A stretch of 64,000 nt of DNA from Nitrospira sp. Lineage in GTDB: Bacteria > Nitrospirota > Nitrospiria > Nitrospirales > Nitrospiraceae. The notes below the pieces were generated by a model that worked only from the letters and a program-made list of their open reading frames with translations, was not told the DNA's origin and ran no database searches. Where the stretch lies: contig JAUYAO010000058.1 in assembly GCA_030692565.1 (NCBI GenBank), forward strand, positions 186,001 through 250,000. Direction: 5' to 3'. Positions 32,053 to 41,138 of the stretch are shown here, piece by piece. Position 1 is the stretch's first letter, and the number at the start of each line of letters is the position of its first letter. The position numbers were made by a program, and so were the translations under genes.

Positions 32053-33028
32053 CCGGACTCCCCCGCAACGTCCCGCGCGTCCGTTGATTCCTCCGATCGA
32101 TGTGTCGGATCTGACGACGTATCCGTTGAAAAAACGTCATAGCAAAGTGCGGGTAGCCGACTTTGCCCGGCCGTGGACACGCGGAGGGTCGTTCGAGCAG
32201 TTTTTCGCATCGCTGCCCGATCTGCTTGCCGTCAAGACATTGCGCGCCGTGGCGACCGCCATCGCGACAGCCCATCGCCAGAAGCGGCCGGTCATCGTCG
32301 GTATCGGCGCCCATGTGATCAAGGTGGGCCTCGCGCCGCTGCTCGTCGATCTGATGGAACGCGGCATCGTCACCGCTGTGGCCATGAACGGAGCCGGCAT
32401 CATCCACGACTTCGAGCTGGCGCTCATGGGGCACACCTCGGAAGAAGTGGACGCCGAGATCGACGAAGGCCGCTTCGGCATGGCCGAAGACACCGGCCGC
32501 ATCTTGAACGAGGCCATCACGCTCGGCGCACAACACGGTCAGGGGCTCGGAGAGGCCGTCGGACACTACATCAATCGCTATCAAGGCCAGTTTCCCAACC
32601 GCGCGACGAGCATTCTCGCCACCGGCGCAAAGCTCGGCATTCCCGTCACCGTGCACGTCGCGATCGGAACGGATATCATCCATATGCACCCTGCCGCCGA
32701 TGGCGCCGCCATCGGAGCCACGTCTCTGCTGGATTTTCGACGGCTGGCCGCCGTGGTCGCCGGCATGGAAGGCGGGGTCTATCTGAATGTGGGATCGGCC
32801 GTCATTCTGCCCGAAGTGTTTTTGAAAACGGTGTCGCTCGGGCGTAATCTCGGCCATCCTCTCGCCAAGATCACCACAGTGAACATGGATTTCCTCTCGC
32901 ACTATCGGCCGCTGACGAATGTGGTGAGACGCCCGACCCAAAAAGGCGGGAAGGGCTATACCCTGACCGGGCATCATGAGATTATGTTGCCGCTCCTGGC
33001 CGCAGCGGTACTCGAGCAGATCCGCTAA
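32036..33028 (+). CDS. Deoxyhypusine-synthase-like protein of uncertain function
   Basis: The protein has 330 residues and is cytosolic. A Rossmann-like core begins PVIVGIGAHVIKVGLAPLLVDLMERGIVTAVAMNGAGIIHDFELALMG, similar in layout to deoxyhypusine synthase's N-terminal strand-turn-helix. Further on are KLGIPVTVHVAIGTDIIHMHP and a C-terminal GSAVILPEVFLKTVSLGRNLG. The catalytic Lys of true deoxyhypusine synthases is not identified, and bacteria lack eIF5A, so another NAD-dependent reaction is likely. It overlaps gmhA by 17 nt, linking it loosely to heptose metabolism. Confidence 0.55.
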   Translation: MAQRPNRTPPQRPARPLIPPIDVSDLTTYPLKKRHSKVRVADFARPWTRGGSFEQFFASLPDLLAVKTLRAVATAIATAHRQKRPVIVGIGAHVIKVGLAPLLVDLMERGIVTAVAMNGAGIIHDFELALMGHTSEEVDAEIDEGRFGMAEDTGRILNEAITLGAQHGQGLGEAVGHYINRYQGQFPNRATSILATGAKLGIPVTVHVAIGTDIIHMHPAADGAAIGATSLLDFRRLAAVVAGMEGGVYLNVGSAVILPEVFLKTVSLGRNLGHPLAKITTVNMDFLSHYRPLTNVVRRPTQKGGKGYTLTGHHEIMLPLLAAAVLEQIR

Positions 33029-33082
33029 CGTCGATTGCCGCCTCTGAGTCGCTATGCTCCCGGCAAGACGGAGCCTGTAACT

Positions 33083-33760
33083 ATGAATCCCTCCATCGAA
33101 CGGTTACAAGCAGAGTGGCGCACCCTGAACGAGCGCTACTTCGACGGGCTCCTGCCGGAAATTTCCATTGCCTGGAGCCGCCGCCTGACGTCGTCCGTCG
33201 GCATGTTCGTCAGTCGCGGAGGCCCGCGTCCACGGCAATTCGACGAATCGACTCCGCAGCGATCCAAACGGGAAATACGCTTGTCCGAGCCTCTGATGGC
33301 ACGCCTGGCTGAACGAACCCCCTATGCCGAGCAGGAACTGCTGAATACGCTCGCCCATGAGATGATTCATCAATGGCAGTTCGACATCCTGAAACGGAAG
33401 CCGAACCATGGCCCTGATTTTGTGCGGAAGATGACCGAGATGAACCGGAGCGGGCTGGTCTCGATTACGATCTATCACTCGCTTCACAAAGAAGTGCTGG
33501 CGCTGGCGCAATTTGCGTGGCGCTGCAAGGATTGCGGAAGGGTGTATCGCCGTCAACGCAAGACGATTCAACCTCGCCGGCATCTCTGCGGAACCTGCCG
33601 GGGAGCGTTGCAGGAATTGCCGATGGTGCATCGTGGGGCGGTGCCCATGCCGCTGACGCCCTTCATCACTCCGCCGCCATCTGCCCCCCTGCTGTCCGAG
33701 GCCGGGCAACTCTCGCTCGGCTGGGGAGCGTCGATTCGCGCGCTCTTCTCCGGCCGCTAA
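33083..33760 (+). CDS. SprT-like zinc metalloprotease-fold protein
   Basis: The protein has 225 residues from the ATG at 33083; a GGAG lies 11 nt before. The SprT core is LQAEWRTLNERYFDGLLPEISIAW, with the HExxH motif in TLAHEMIHQWQF (about residue 93) and a third His in NHGPDF. A zinc ribbon follows (WRCKDCGRVY ... HLCGTCRG). Eukaryotic SPRTN cuts DNA-protein crosslinks; the bacterial role is unclear. The stop overlaps the convergent sensor gene by 4 nt. Confidence 0.88.
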   Translation: MNPSIERLQAEWRTLNERYFDGLLPEISIAWSRRLTSSVGMFVSRGGPRPRQFDESTPQRSKREIRLSEPLMARLAERTPYAEQELLNTLAHEMIHQWQFDILKRKPNHGPDFVRKMTEMNRSGLVSITIYHSLHKEVLALAQFAWRCKDCGRVYRRQRKTIQPRRHLCGTCRGALQELPMVHRGAVPMPLTPFITPPPSAPLLSEAGQLSLGWGASIRALFSGR

Positions 33761-36063
33761 GCGACCCTGCGCTCCTCTTCCGGCCACGCATCGGCATCGG
33801 CATCGACCCCGTTCAGTGAGACCGATACTACGACCTGATTGCCGGACCCCTGAAAATCTAGCTGGTCAAAACTCACGGCTTTGGCCATCGCAATACCGCG
33901 GCCGTGAGATTCGTCTGCCCGCCTATGATCCAGATCGAGATACTGTCTCCAGTCAAACCCGCTGCCGTCATCGAAAATCGTCATCTCGAGATTCCTGTCG
34001 GTCCGCTCCACCGTGATATGGACACGCTTGTCCCTATGTTCCGGTAACGCCGATCGCCGGATCAGTTCAGCCTCGAACCGGCCTTGGTCCAAGAGTGTGG
34101 ATTTCTCATCATAGGAAATACCCAGGTTCCCATGCTCAACTCCATTGACGAGCAATTCCGTCAAGCCCAGCTGCGTACGGGATGGATCGGGGAAAGCGTA
34201 GGCCAGCAATTCTGCGAGATGTCTGGCTTCGTCGAGAGTCCTTAATTCAAACTGGCCGTGGTGCATCAACTGCATCGTATGTGCAATGGTCTTTTTACGA
34301 ACCGTAATATCTTCCATCACGCCCAAATAGCGCAGACCACTATCGGTCGCAAGCGGCCAGACCGACACCTGCACCCAACAAGGCTCTGATCCAGGTAGAG
34401 CCAGACGGCTTTCAAGATGGATCGGCGCCATTGTCACCAACATACATGACCAGGCTTCAGCCACGGACTTCCGATCATCATCGCGAATCCACTCCGTCCA
34501 GGAAGAAGCGATCACCGATCCGTCCGCGGTTATCAGGTTGTCCTCGTGCTGTTCACCGAGCAAGCGTTGCAACGCCCGATTGCGGTACAGACACCGCCCT
34601 TGCGCATCCAGCTCGAAGAGGCTCAACGGCAACAGCTCGGACAACATGCGGAAATAGACAGCCCCTTCCTCCAGTTGTTTCACCATTGCCTTCCGCTCGG
34701 TGATGTCACGAAGAAACGCACTGAAGATCGTGGTTCCTTCAAACTTGATCGGAAGGATCGTCAATTCCACCGGAAACTCCGAACCATTTTTCCGTAATCC
34801 GGTGATCTCGATCCGCTGATTCAAGACCGGCCCCTCGCCGGTTGCCAGGTAATGTCTCACGCCATTTGCATGGGCCTCGCGCAGCGTCGGCGGAACGATC
34901 GTCTCACCAAGGTTGCGTCCCAGGGCCTCCTGACGGGACCAGCCGAAGATCCGTTCAGCAGGCCGGTTCCATTCGATGATGCGCCCCTCCCGATCCATCA
35001 TCACCACAGCATCCAACGCGCTCTCAATGACGCTTCTGGCCCGCATCTCGCTTTCCCGAAGAGACCGTTCCGCCTGCTTTGATCGCTCATGTTCCTTCCG
35101 CTGGCCAACCCCAGCCCACAAGATCGCGGCAAGCATGAGAAGAAAACCCACGATCCCGCCAAACCCTAGCTTTATCAGCAGGCTGCGAACACTGGCGAGC
35201 ACATCCGCATGGTCGGCACGTACCACCAGCCCCCATTGCAAAGCCTTGGATCGGACTCCGCTCATACGCGCATAACCGCTAATGATCGGGACCTTTCTGA
35301 TCAGATGCTCTTCTTCAACGTAACCAGACCGCCCCATGGTCACCTTGAGCGCCGACGGCAGCCCTGCCAGTTGGACGTTTCGCCCCCAGTCGTCCTGTTC
35401 TGAGGTCAGCAAGAGGCTGCCCTCGGCGCTCAACACTTGGTAGTGCACCGTCCCAAAGTTTTGCGCCTGCACAGAAAACTGATGGACCGTCTCTTCCACG
35501 AGCTGGTACCAGATAGCGCGGTCAACCTCGGTCATAATGGCACCGAGGAATGTGCCATCCACGCCCTTGATCGGAGCTGAAAACACCACCGCCGTCAACG
35601 CTCCCCCCCTTCGACCTGAGTCGCTGATAGTCTCCGCGTGCACACGTGGCGCATGCGATACCGACTGGAACCACGAGGCCTGATGCAAATCCAGGCCGAT
35701 CAATCCTTCATCCGTAGAGGCCACAACATGTCCCGCCCGGTCCACAACCGCAAGCCGCGAATAGACCGGATAGGCTCGTTGAACCGCTTCCAGGTGGGCG
35801 CGGATCATCATCGGGTCAGTGCCCAGCACCTGGGGAGCTGCTGCGAGGACGTGGATATCTCCATCCCGCTCAAGGAACATCACATCAAGCTTCCCTGCAA
35901 CCTCAGCCGCCCCAAGTGCCAAGCTGACTCCCGTCCGTGTAATGAGCTCCCGCTCCACCAATCGTACACTCACAGCACCAAGCAAGGCCGCGCCAAGAAT
36001 AACAACCAGCAGAGCAAATGATCCCTTCGAAACGATCGTCTGCATCTTTCGCAAACACGCCAT
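33757..36063 (-). CDS. Membrane sensor: Cache, two PAS domains and an RsbW-type ATPase, no HisKA
   Basis: The protein has 768 residues. A membrane helix (about 14-35) and a second near 300-320 flank an extracytoplasmic dCache domain. PAS1 (about 345-460, VMMDREGRIIEWNRPAERIFGW ... GSEFPVELTILPIKFEG) and PAS2 (about 470-590) follow. The C-terminal domain (about 610-760) is a HATPase_c_2 of the SpoIIAB/RsbW class: ELLVNGVEHGNLG is the N-box, FDDGSGFDW the G1 box. No phospho-accepting His is visible, so it may act as an anti-sigma-like kinase. It is coupled (TGATG) to the hybrid kinase upstream. Confidence 0.85.
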   Translation of the reverse strand: MACLRKMQTIVSKGSFALLVVILGAALLGAVSVRLVERELITRTGVSLALGAAEVAGKLDVMFLERDGDIHVLAAAPQVLGTDPMMIRAHLEAVQRAYPVYSRLAVVDRAGHVVASTDEGLIGLDLHQASWFQSVSHAPRVHAETISDSGRRGGALTAVVFSAPIKGVDGTFLGAIMTEVDRAIWYQLVEETVHQFSVQAQNFGTVHYQVLSAEGSLLLTSEQDDWGRNVQLAGLPSALKVTMGRSGYVEEEHLIRKVPIISGYARMSGVRSKALQWGLVVRADHADVLASVRSLLIKLGFGGIVGFLLMLAAILWAGVGQRKEHERSKQAERSLRESEMRARSVIESALDAVVMMDREGRIIEWNRPAERIFGWSRQEALGRNLGETIVPPTLREAHANGVRHYLATGEGPVLNQRIEITGLRKNGSEFPVELTILPIKFEGTTIFSAFLRDITERKAMVKQLEEGAVYFRMLSELLPLSLFELDAQGRCLYRNRALQRLLGEQHEDNLITADGSVIASSWTEWIRDDDRKSVAEAWSCMLVTMAPIHLESRLALPGSEPCWVQVSVWPLATDSGLRYLGVMEDITVRKKTIAHTMQLMHHGQFELRTLDEARHLAELLAYAFPDPSRTQLGLTELLVNGVEHGNLGISYDEKSTLLDQGRFEAELIRRSALPEHRDKRVHITVERTDRNLEMTIFDDGSGFDWRQYLDLDHRRADESHGRGIAMAKAVSFDQLDFQGSGNQVVVSVSLNGVDADADAWPEEERRVA

Positions 36064-39000
36064 CAGGCCGCCTCCCTGAGATCCTGCTCCAACTCTCCGC
36101 GGGCTCGCTGAAATTCAAGTTCCAATTCAGCCAAAAGGGCGGGGACCGTCTCCAGTTCCTCACGGGCGGCCAAAACGACCTGGTCGCACATTCTGGCCAG
36201 GCCCAACGCGCCCAGATTCGCTGCGCTCCCCTTTAAACTGTGTGCAATCCGCTGGACATCTTCCGCTCGTCCCTTGCGGCAAGCCGCCCCCAGCGCCGTC
36301 AGCCGGGTCGGAGTATCGGCAAGAAAATGGCCGATGATCCGGGATAAAAATCCGGGATCATCCTCGTCGCTCAACACGCGAAGCCCGTCAAACACCAGCG
36401 GGTCAATCGTGGGGCCATCGCTCCTCGCCGCTGCAGACACCGGCTCAACCCCACGCGGACGCCACCGCTCAAACACCACGGCTAAGGCATCGCTCGTCAC
36501 CGGCTTGGAGACATAGTCATCCATGCCCGCTTGCAGGCAGGCTTCACGGTCCCCCTGCATCGCATTAGCCGTCATCGCGATGATAGGAGTCCGGTGGTGA
36601 GCGTTCGGAGAGGGATGCAGCCCCGAGCCGCTGCCCGACCGCTCACGCGATCGAATCTTGCGGGTCGCTTCAAATCCGTCCATCTCCGGCATCTGGCAAT
36701 CCATGAACACCAGGTCATACGGGATGCGCGACAGGGCCTCGACGGCCTCAAGCCCGTTTGCCACGACATCGACCCGATGGCCCAGCCGCTCAAACATCCG
36801 GACGGCGACCTTCTGATTGATGATGTTGTCTTCGGCGAGCAAAATCTTCATCCCCGCCGATGTGGCCGCTTCGGCAAGCGTATGGCGGGTGACCAACTCC
36901 GCTCCCGGCTGCGTCCGGCCTCCGGCGGAGGCAGCCGTCGACGGGTCCAACACCATCGCCAGACAACGCACGAGCTGACTTTCCCTGAGCGGTTTGGTGA
37001 GATAGGCCGACACGCCCAACGCCTTGGCCGCTTTCGCGTCTCCCCGTTTCCCGACAGACGTCAGCAGGATCACGCGCGGCGCGGACGCCCCGATTGCCAC
37101 CACCGTTTGCGCAAGCTGGAGTCCGTCGACGTCGGCCAGATCGGCATCAATGATCGCGACGTCATACGGGATCCCCTTGCGAATCTGCGCCTGAAGATGA
37201 GGAACGACGGCCGCGTAGTCGCTGACCACCGTGGGCACGACCTCCCATTTTCTCATGAGGAGGTCAAGGATCCGGCAGTTGATCGGCTTATCGTCGACGA
37301 TCAACGCACGTTTCCCCCGTACCGAGAGCGCTTCCGGCACGACGGCTTCAACCGCTTCCCCTTGCAGTTCAAATCGAGCGGTGAACCAGAAGGCACTGCC
37401 GGTTCCCGGTTGACTGGCGACCCCGATCTCCCCGCCCATTATTTCCACGAGACGTTTACAAATGGCCAACCCCAATCCGGTTCCGCCATACTTTCGCGTG
37501 GTGGACCCATCGGCCTGGCTGAACGCCTGGAATAAGCGGGCCTGTTGCGCCTCGGTCAAGCCGATGCCGGTATCCGTGACATCGAACCGGACGACGACCG
37601 CGCCGTCCTGCTGCGAGCCGAGCCGCACCTGAACGACGACATCCCCCTGCTCGGTAAACTTAATGGCATTCCCCACGAGGTTAGTCAGCACCTGGCGCAC
37701 GCGCCCGGGATCGCCGCGCAGAGCGCTCGGCACCTCGGCGTGAAACAGGCAGGCGAGATTCAGATGCTTGCTCGAGGCCCGCTCTCCAAAGAGATCCAAC
37801 GCATCTTCGACCGCATGACGCAGATCGAAGTCGATGATCTCCAAGTTCATCTTGCCGGCCTCGATCTTCGAAAAGTCCAGAATGTCATTAATAATTGTCA
37901 GCAGATGATCGCCGCAATTCCGCACCGCTTCGCCATACTCCCGTTGCTCCGCCGTCAGCTCCGTGTCGAGCAGCAGCCCGGTCATCCCGATCACCCCGTT
38001 CATCGGCGTCCGGATTTCGTGACTCATCGTGGCGAGAAACGCTGATTTCGCCTCGGTGGCGGCACGGGCCTGGCCCAGGGCTGCGTCGAGATCGTGATTG
38101 CTGCGCTCCAACTGCTGCGCATAGGACGAGAGGGCCTGCTCCGACTCCTTGCGCTGCGAGATATCCCGGATGAACGCGCTGAACACGACCGTATCATTCA
38201 GGCGCAGATGCGCAATGGAGACCTCCGCCGGGAACACCCGGCCATCACGATGACAGGCCTGCACCTCCACCAGTTTCCCGAGAATGCTCACCTGGCCCGT
38301 CTTGAGATAGCGGGCCAGCCCGGCGCGATGCGCCGCCCGTTGGCCGGCCGGGATGATCGTATCGGCCAGATCTCTGCCGATCGCTTCGTGCGCCTGCCAT
38401 CCAAAGAGCAACTCCGCTTGCGCATTCCATTCGGTAATCATCCCGTCCCGATCCATCGTGACGATGGCGTCCAGCGCCGTATCAATGATGAGACGCGTCC
38501 GGCTCTCGTTCTCTCGCAAGGAGGCTTCGACCTCCGCCCGCTCCAGAAAGAGCCCGATCTGGCTCCCGATCGTCGCCAGTGTCCGCAAGAGATCCGCATC
38601 GCGGGGATGCACGTCCCGGCTGAAAAACTCCATGATGCCGAACACGCTCGCCCGGAGCCACACGGGAAATACACAACCGGCATGCAAGCCGTTCTTCGAG
38701 GCCGCAGCCGTTCGCACGAAGTCATGGCCCCGCAGGACATCCGGCTCCCAGAGCGACTCGCCCCGCGCCCAACAGCGACCGGGAAATCCCACACCGGATG
38801 AAAAGATCTCCCGGCGACTGGCCTCCAAAAACTCCTCCACCGGATGCGGATGGGCGCCCCACGTGTGCAGGCAGCGAAGCGTTCTGGCCCTCTCCTGCAC
38901 CCGCCAAAACATGCCGACCTGCCATTCCAGGCTCGTTCCGATCACGCGCAGCAACTCAGGGATCGCCTGCTCGACCGTCGAGGCTTCGGCCAGGACTTTC

Positions 39001-40475
39001 GCCACCGCATGCTGCAGCGCCTGACGGCGCTGCGCATGCTTCTGATCCGTAATGTCCCGCGTCACGCTCAAGACCGACGGCGGGATACCCTGCTCTCCCG
39101 GCAACAACACCGACGTCATCTCAAACCAGCGCGATTGTCCCGAGAGGCCCTGCAGCCGGCCGCTCATCAAGACGCTCCGGCCTTGGAGCGCGGCGGCATG
39201 CGCATCCTCGTACGCCCGACGATCGTCCTCGTGCACCCAGCGGCCGATATCCCGGCCAAGAATCTCTTCCGGAAACCCGGCATCGAAGAGCGCGCACCCG
39301 GCCGGATTGATCTGCAGAACACGACGACCGTCATCCGTCACCAGCACTCCCTCCGGCTCCACCTCCAGGATCGTCTGCAGCCGGCGCTCATTCGCGCGCG
39401 CATGCATCCGCTCCTCCTGCGTCTCCTTCCACTCCCGCTGGGCGCGACGGGTTACATTGAGCAAGAGCCCGATGAGCGGCCCGACGATCAGAAGGCCGGC
39501 GGCGCCCGCCGTCCAGAGAAAGCGATGGACCGGTTCCACGACTTCCGCCCGGTCCACCCGCAGCAGGACCGTCCATTTCGGACTCTCGACCCCCTCTGCC
39601 CCCTGGGTGCGGGCATACCCCGTCAACACCGGCACCCGGCGGACGAAATGCTGCTCTTCGACGAAGCCCGACTCCCCTGAGCCGGCACGTTGAACCGACG
39701 GCAGGTTTCCCTGCGCGAGATTCAAACGCCCCTGGCGCGCACCGTCCGAATCGATGAACACCCCGCCGTCTGCCCGGAGCACTTTATATTCGACTGTATG
39801 AAAGAAAGACGTCTTCTGTTGGAACAACCGAATCGCTTCGGTCACCAAGCGCTCCAGCTGCTTGGCACTCACCCGGGTCGTCACCGCGCCGCGAAAGGAC
39901 CGGCGGGCGGCATCCACCCGATGATCCACGATCGGGGCAGTGAAAGAGACGGCCTCTGCGCCGGGACTCGCCTCATCGACGGCGATGTCGCCCACGTACA
40001 GACCGACTCGTTCTTCGCGCACCGCCTGGAACCAGTCGGCGGCCCGGACATCGAGCCGGCGGGCCTGAGGCATCGTGGCTTCGACGATCCGGCCGGCCGG
40101 GTCGACAATGCCGATCCAGAGATAGAGGGGATAGGCTTGATGAAACGTGGACAGAATATGGCTCCGCGCCGCCGATGTTCCCCCGTTCATCGCCAGCGAT
40201 TCTGCCAGGAACTGCACGTCACCGACCCGCTCATTCAGCAGCAGATCGAGCTTGGCGGACACTTCCGCCGCCATGATGGAGACCGCCTCCCCTGACGTCG
40301 CCACTGTCCGCCGTTCCAGCCAGGTGCCCCCCCCAAGCACCGCCATCAGTGTGGCCGCGGTAATGAGTCCGATCAGCATGAACTGATGCCGGTGCGTAAA
40401 CGCGCGGGAGCCGCGACCTGATGCCGTGCGATGATCCGAAACTCTCAGTCCCACGCCTGTTGATCCCCTCTTCAC
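36063..40475 (-). CDS. Giant hybrid sensor histidine kinase (Cache-PAS-GAF-PAS-HisKA-HATPase-REC-REC-HPt)
   Basis: The protein has 1470 residues. Order: TM about 30-52, dCache, TM about 325-345, PAS about 375-480, GAF about 490-650, PAS about 660-780. Next are HisKA with the acceptor His in [13 protein letters not shown] (about 818), HATPase with [11 protein letters not shown] and [10 protein letters not shown] (to about 1040), and REC1 ([10 protein letters not shown]; Asp in [11 protein letters not shown], about 1108). REC2 ([10 protein letters not shown]; Asp in [11 protein letters not shown], about 1257) and HPt ([11 protein letters not shown], about 1410) close the chain. All phosphorelay residues are present, as in BarA/EvgS. 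The gene overlaps the second sensor by one base; no partner regulator is adjacent. Confidence 0.9.
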   Translation of the reverse strand: MKRGSTGVGLRVSDHRTASGRGSRAFTHRHQFMLIGLITAATLMAVLGGGTWLERRTVATSGEAVSIMAAEVSAKLDLLLNERVGDVQFLAESLAMNGGTSAARSHILSTFHQAYPLYLWIGIVDPAGRIVEATMPQARRLDVRAADWFQAVREERVGLYVGDIAVDEASPGAEAVSFTAPIVDHRVDAARRSFRGAVTTRVSAKQLERLVTEAIRLFQQKTSFFHTVEYKVLRADGGVFIDSDGARQGRLNLAQGNLPSVQRAGSGESGFVEEQHFVRRVPVLTGYARTQGAEGVESPKWTVLLRVDRAEVVEPVHRFLWTAGAAGLLIVGPLIGLLLNVTRRAQREWKETQEERMHARANERRLQTILEVEPEGVLVTDDGRRVLQINPAGCALFDAGFPEEILGRDIGRWVHEDDRRAYEDAHAAALQGRSVLMSGRLQGLSGQSRWFEMTSVLLPGEQGIPPSVLSVTRDITDQKHAQRRQALQHAVAKVLAEASTVEQAIPELLRVIGTSLEWQVGMFWRVQERARTLRCLHTWGAHPHPVEEFLEASRREIFSSGVGFPGRCWARGESLWEPDVLRGHDFVRTAAASKNGLHAGCVFPVWLRASVFGIMEFFSRDVHPRDADLLRTLATIGSQIGLFLERAEVEASLRENESRTRLIIDTALDAIVTMDRDGMITEWNAQAELLFGWQAHEAIGRDLADTIIPAGQRAAHRAGLARYLKTGQVSILGKLVEVQACHRDGRVFPAEVSIAHLRLNDTVVFSAFIRDISQRKESEQALSSYAQQLERSNHDLDAALGQARAATEAKSAFLATMSHEIRTPMNGVIGMTGLLLDTELTAEQREYGEAVRNCGDHLLTIINDILDFSKIEAGKMNLEIIDFDLRHAVEDALDLFGERASSKHLNLACLFHAEVPSALRGDPGRVRQVLTNLVGNAIKFTEQGDVVVQVRLGSQQDGAVVVRFDVTDTGIGLTEAQQARLFQAFSQADGSTTRKYGGTGLGLAICKRLVEIMGGEIGVASQPGTGSAFWFTARFELQGEAVEAVVPEALSVRGKRALIVDDKPINCRILDLLMRKWEVVPTVVSDYAAVVPHLQAQIRKGIPYDVAIIDADLADVDGLQLAQTVVAIGASAPRVILLTSVGKRGDAKAAKALGVSAYLTKPLRESQLVRCLAMVLDPSTAASAGGRTQPGAELVTRHTLAEAATSAGMKILLAEDNIINQKVAVRMFERLGHRVDVVANGLEAVEALSRIPYDLVFMDCQMPEMDGFEATRKIRSRERSGSGSGLHPSPNAHHRTPIIAMTANAMQGDREACLQAGMDDYVSKPVTSDALAVVFERWRPRGVEPVSAAARSDGPTIDPLVFDGLRVLSDEDDPGFLSRIIGHFLADTPTRLTALGAACRKGRAEDVQRIAHSLKGSAANLGALGLARMCDQVVLAAREELETVPALLAELELEFQRARGELEQDLREAA

Positions 40476-40615
40476 CGGTTCTTGTCCGCGCGCAAACCGT
40501 GGATGCGGCCTGTCTTGCGCAGACCTTTCCCTGCTCCCGGTTCACGTCTGTATCGGGTCGTTGTTTCACGAACTTAAGGAATCCTGGGCAAAATAGTCGG
40601 GCCGCAGCGCGTGGC

Positions 40616-40644
40616 TTCCCATCAGCCGGCGCGACAGGTATGAT
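40616..40644 (+). promoter_or_regulatory. Promoter of rfaE2, near-leaderless
   Basis: -35 TTCCCA (40616-40621), a 17-nt spacer and -10 TATGAT (40639-40644), ending 8 nt before the ATG at 40653. Confidence 0.4.
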
Positions 40645-40652
40645 GGGGCGCC

Positions 40653-41135
40653 ATGCCGAACAAGATTGTGACCAAAGAACAACTGGTTGAGCAGCTCAAA
40701 CCCCTCCGTGCCCGAGGGTCCCGGTTCGTCTTCACGAACGGCTGTTTCGACCTGATGCATGTCGGCCACACCCGCTATCTGCAAGCCGCCAGAGCCTTAG
40801 GTGATCTCCTGATCGTCGGGGTCAATTCAGACGACTCCGTCCGCAGCCTGGAGAAAGCCCCGGACCGGCCGATTGTCCACGAGGCACAGCGGGCGGAAGT
40901 GGTGGCCGCGCTAGGATGTGTCGATTTCGTCGTGATATTCTCCGAACCCGATCCCAAGGCGCTTATCACCGCCGTTCAGCCGGACGTGCTGGTCAAAGGC
41001 GGTGACTGGCCTCTGGATCGCATTATCGGTCGGGACGTTGTCGAAGCGCGCGGAGGCAGGGTACAGACCATCCCCCTGGTTCCAGGGTTCTCCACAACGG
41101 CATTGATTCACCGTATTCGCTCAGCCTCAGCTTAA
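40653..41135 (+). CDS. rfaE2: D-glycero-beta-D-manno-heptose 1-phosphate adenylyltransferase
   Basis: The protein has 160 residues, the separate C-terminal (RfaE domain II) form of HldE. FVFTNGCFDLMHVGHTRYLQAAR carries the nucleotidyltransferase HxGH motif, VGVNSDDSVRSL follows, and VKGGDWPLDRIIG is typical of the heptose enzyme. It makes ADP-heptose for LPS. In E. coli this is fused to the kinase domain; here the kinase is not in the window. mfd begins 3 nt after its stop, so the two are probably cotranscribed. Confidence 0.93.
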   Translation: MPNKIVTKEQLVEQLKPLRARGSRFVFTNGCFDLMHVGHTRYLQAARALGDLLIVGVNSDDSVRSLEKAPDRPIVHEAQRAEVVAALGCVDFVVIFSEPDPKALITAVQPDVLVKGGDWPLDRIIGRDVVEARGGRVQTIPLVPGFSTTALIHRIRSASA

Positions 41136-41138
41136 TCC

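Noticed and set aside
32173-32847. 224-residue plus-strand frame rich in Arg/His
   Set aside because: It lies inside the deoxyhypusine-synthase-like gene in another frame; low-complexity RRHR runs are not protein-like.
36531-37535. 334-residue plus-strand open frame
   Set aside because: It is antisense to the receiver/ATPase part of the giant kinase, whose motifs are perfect; long shadow frames are expected in GC-rich DNA.
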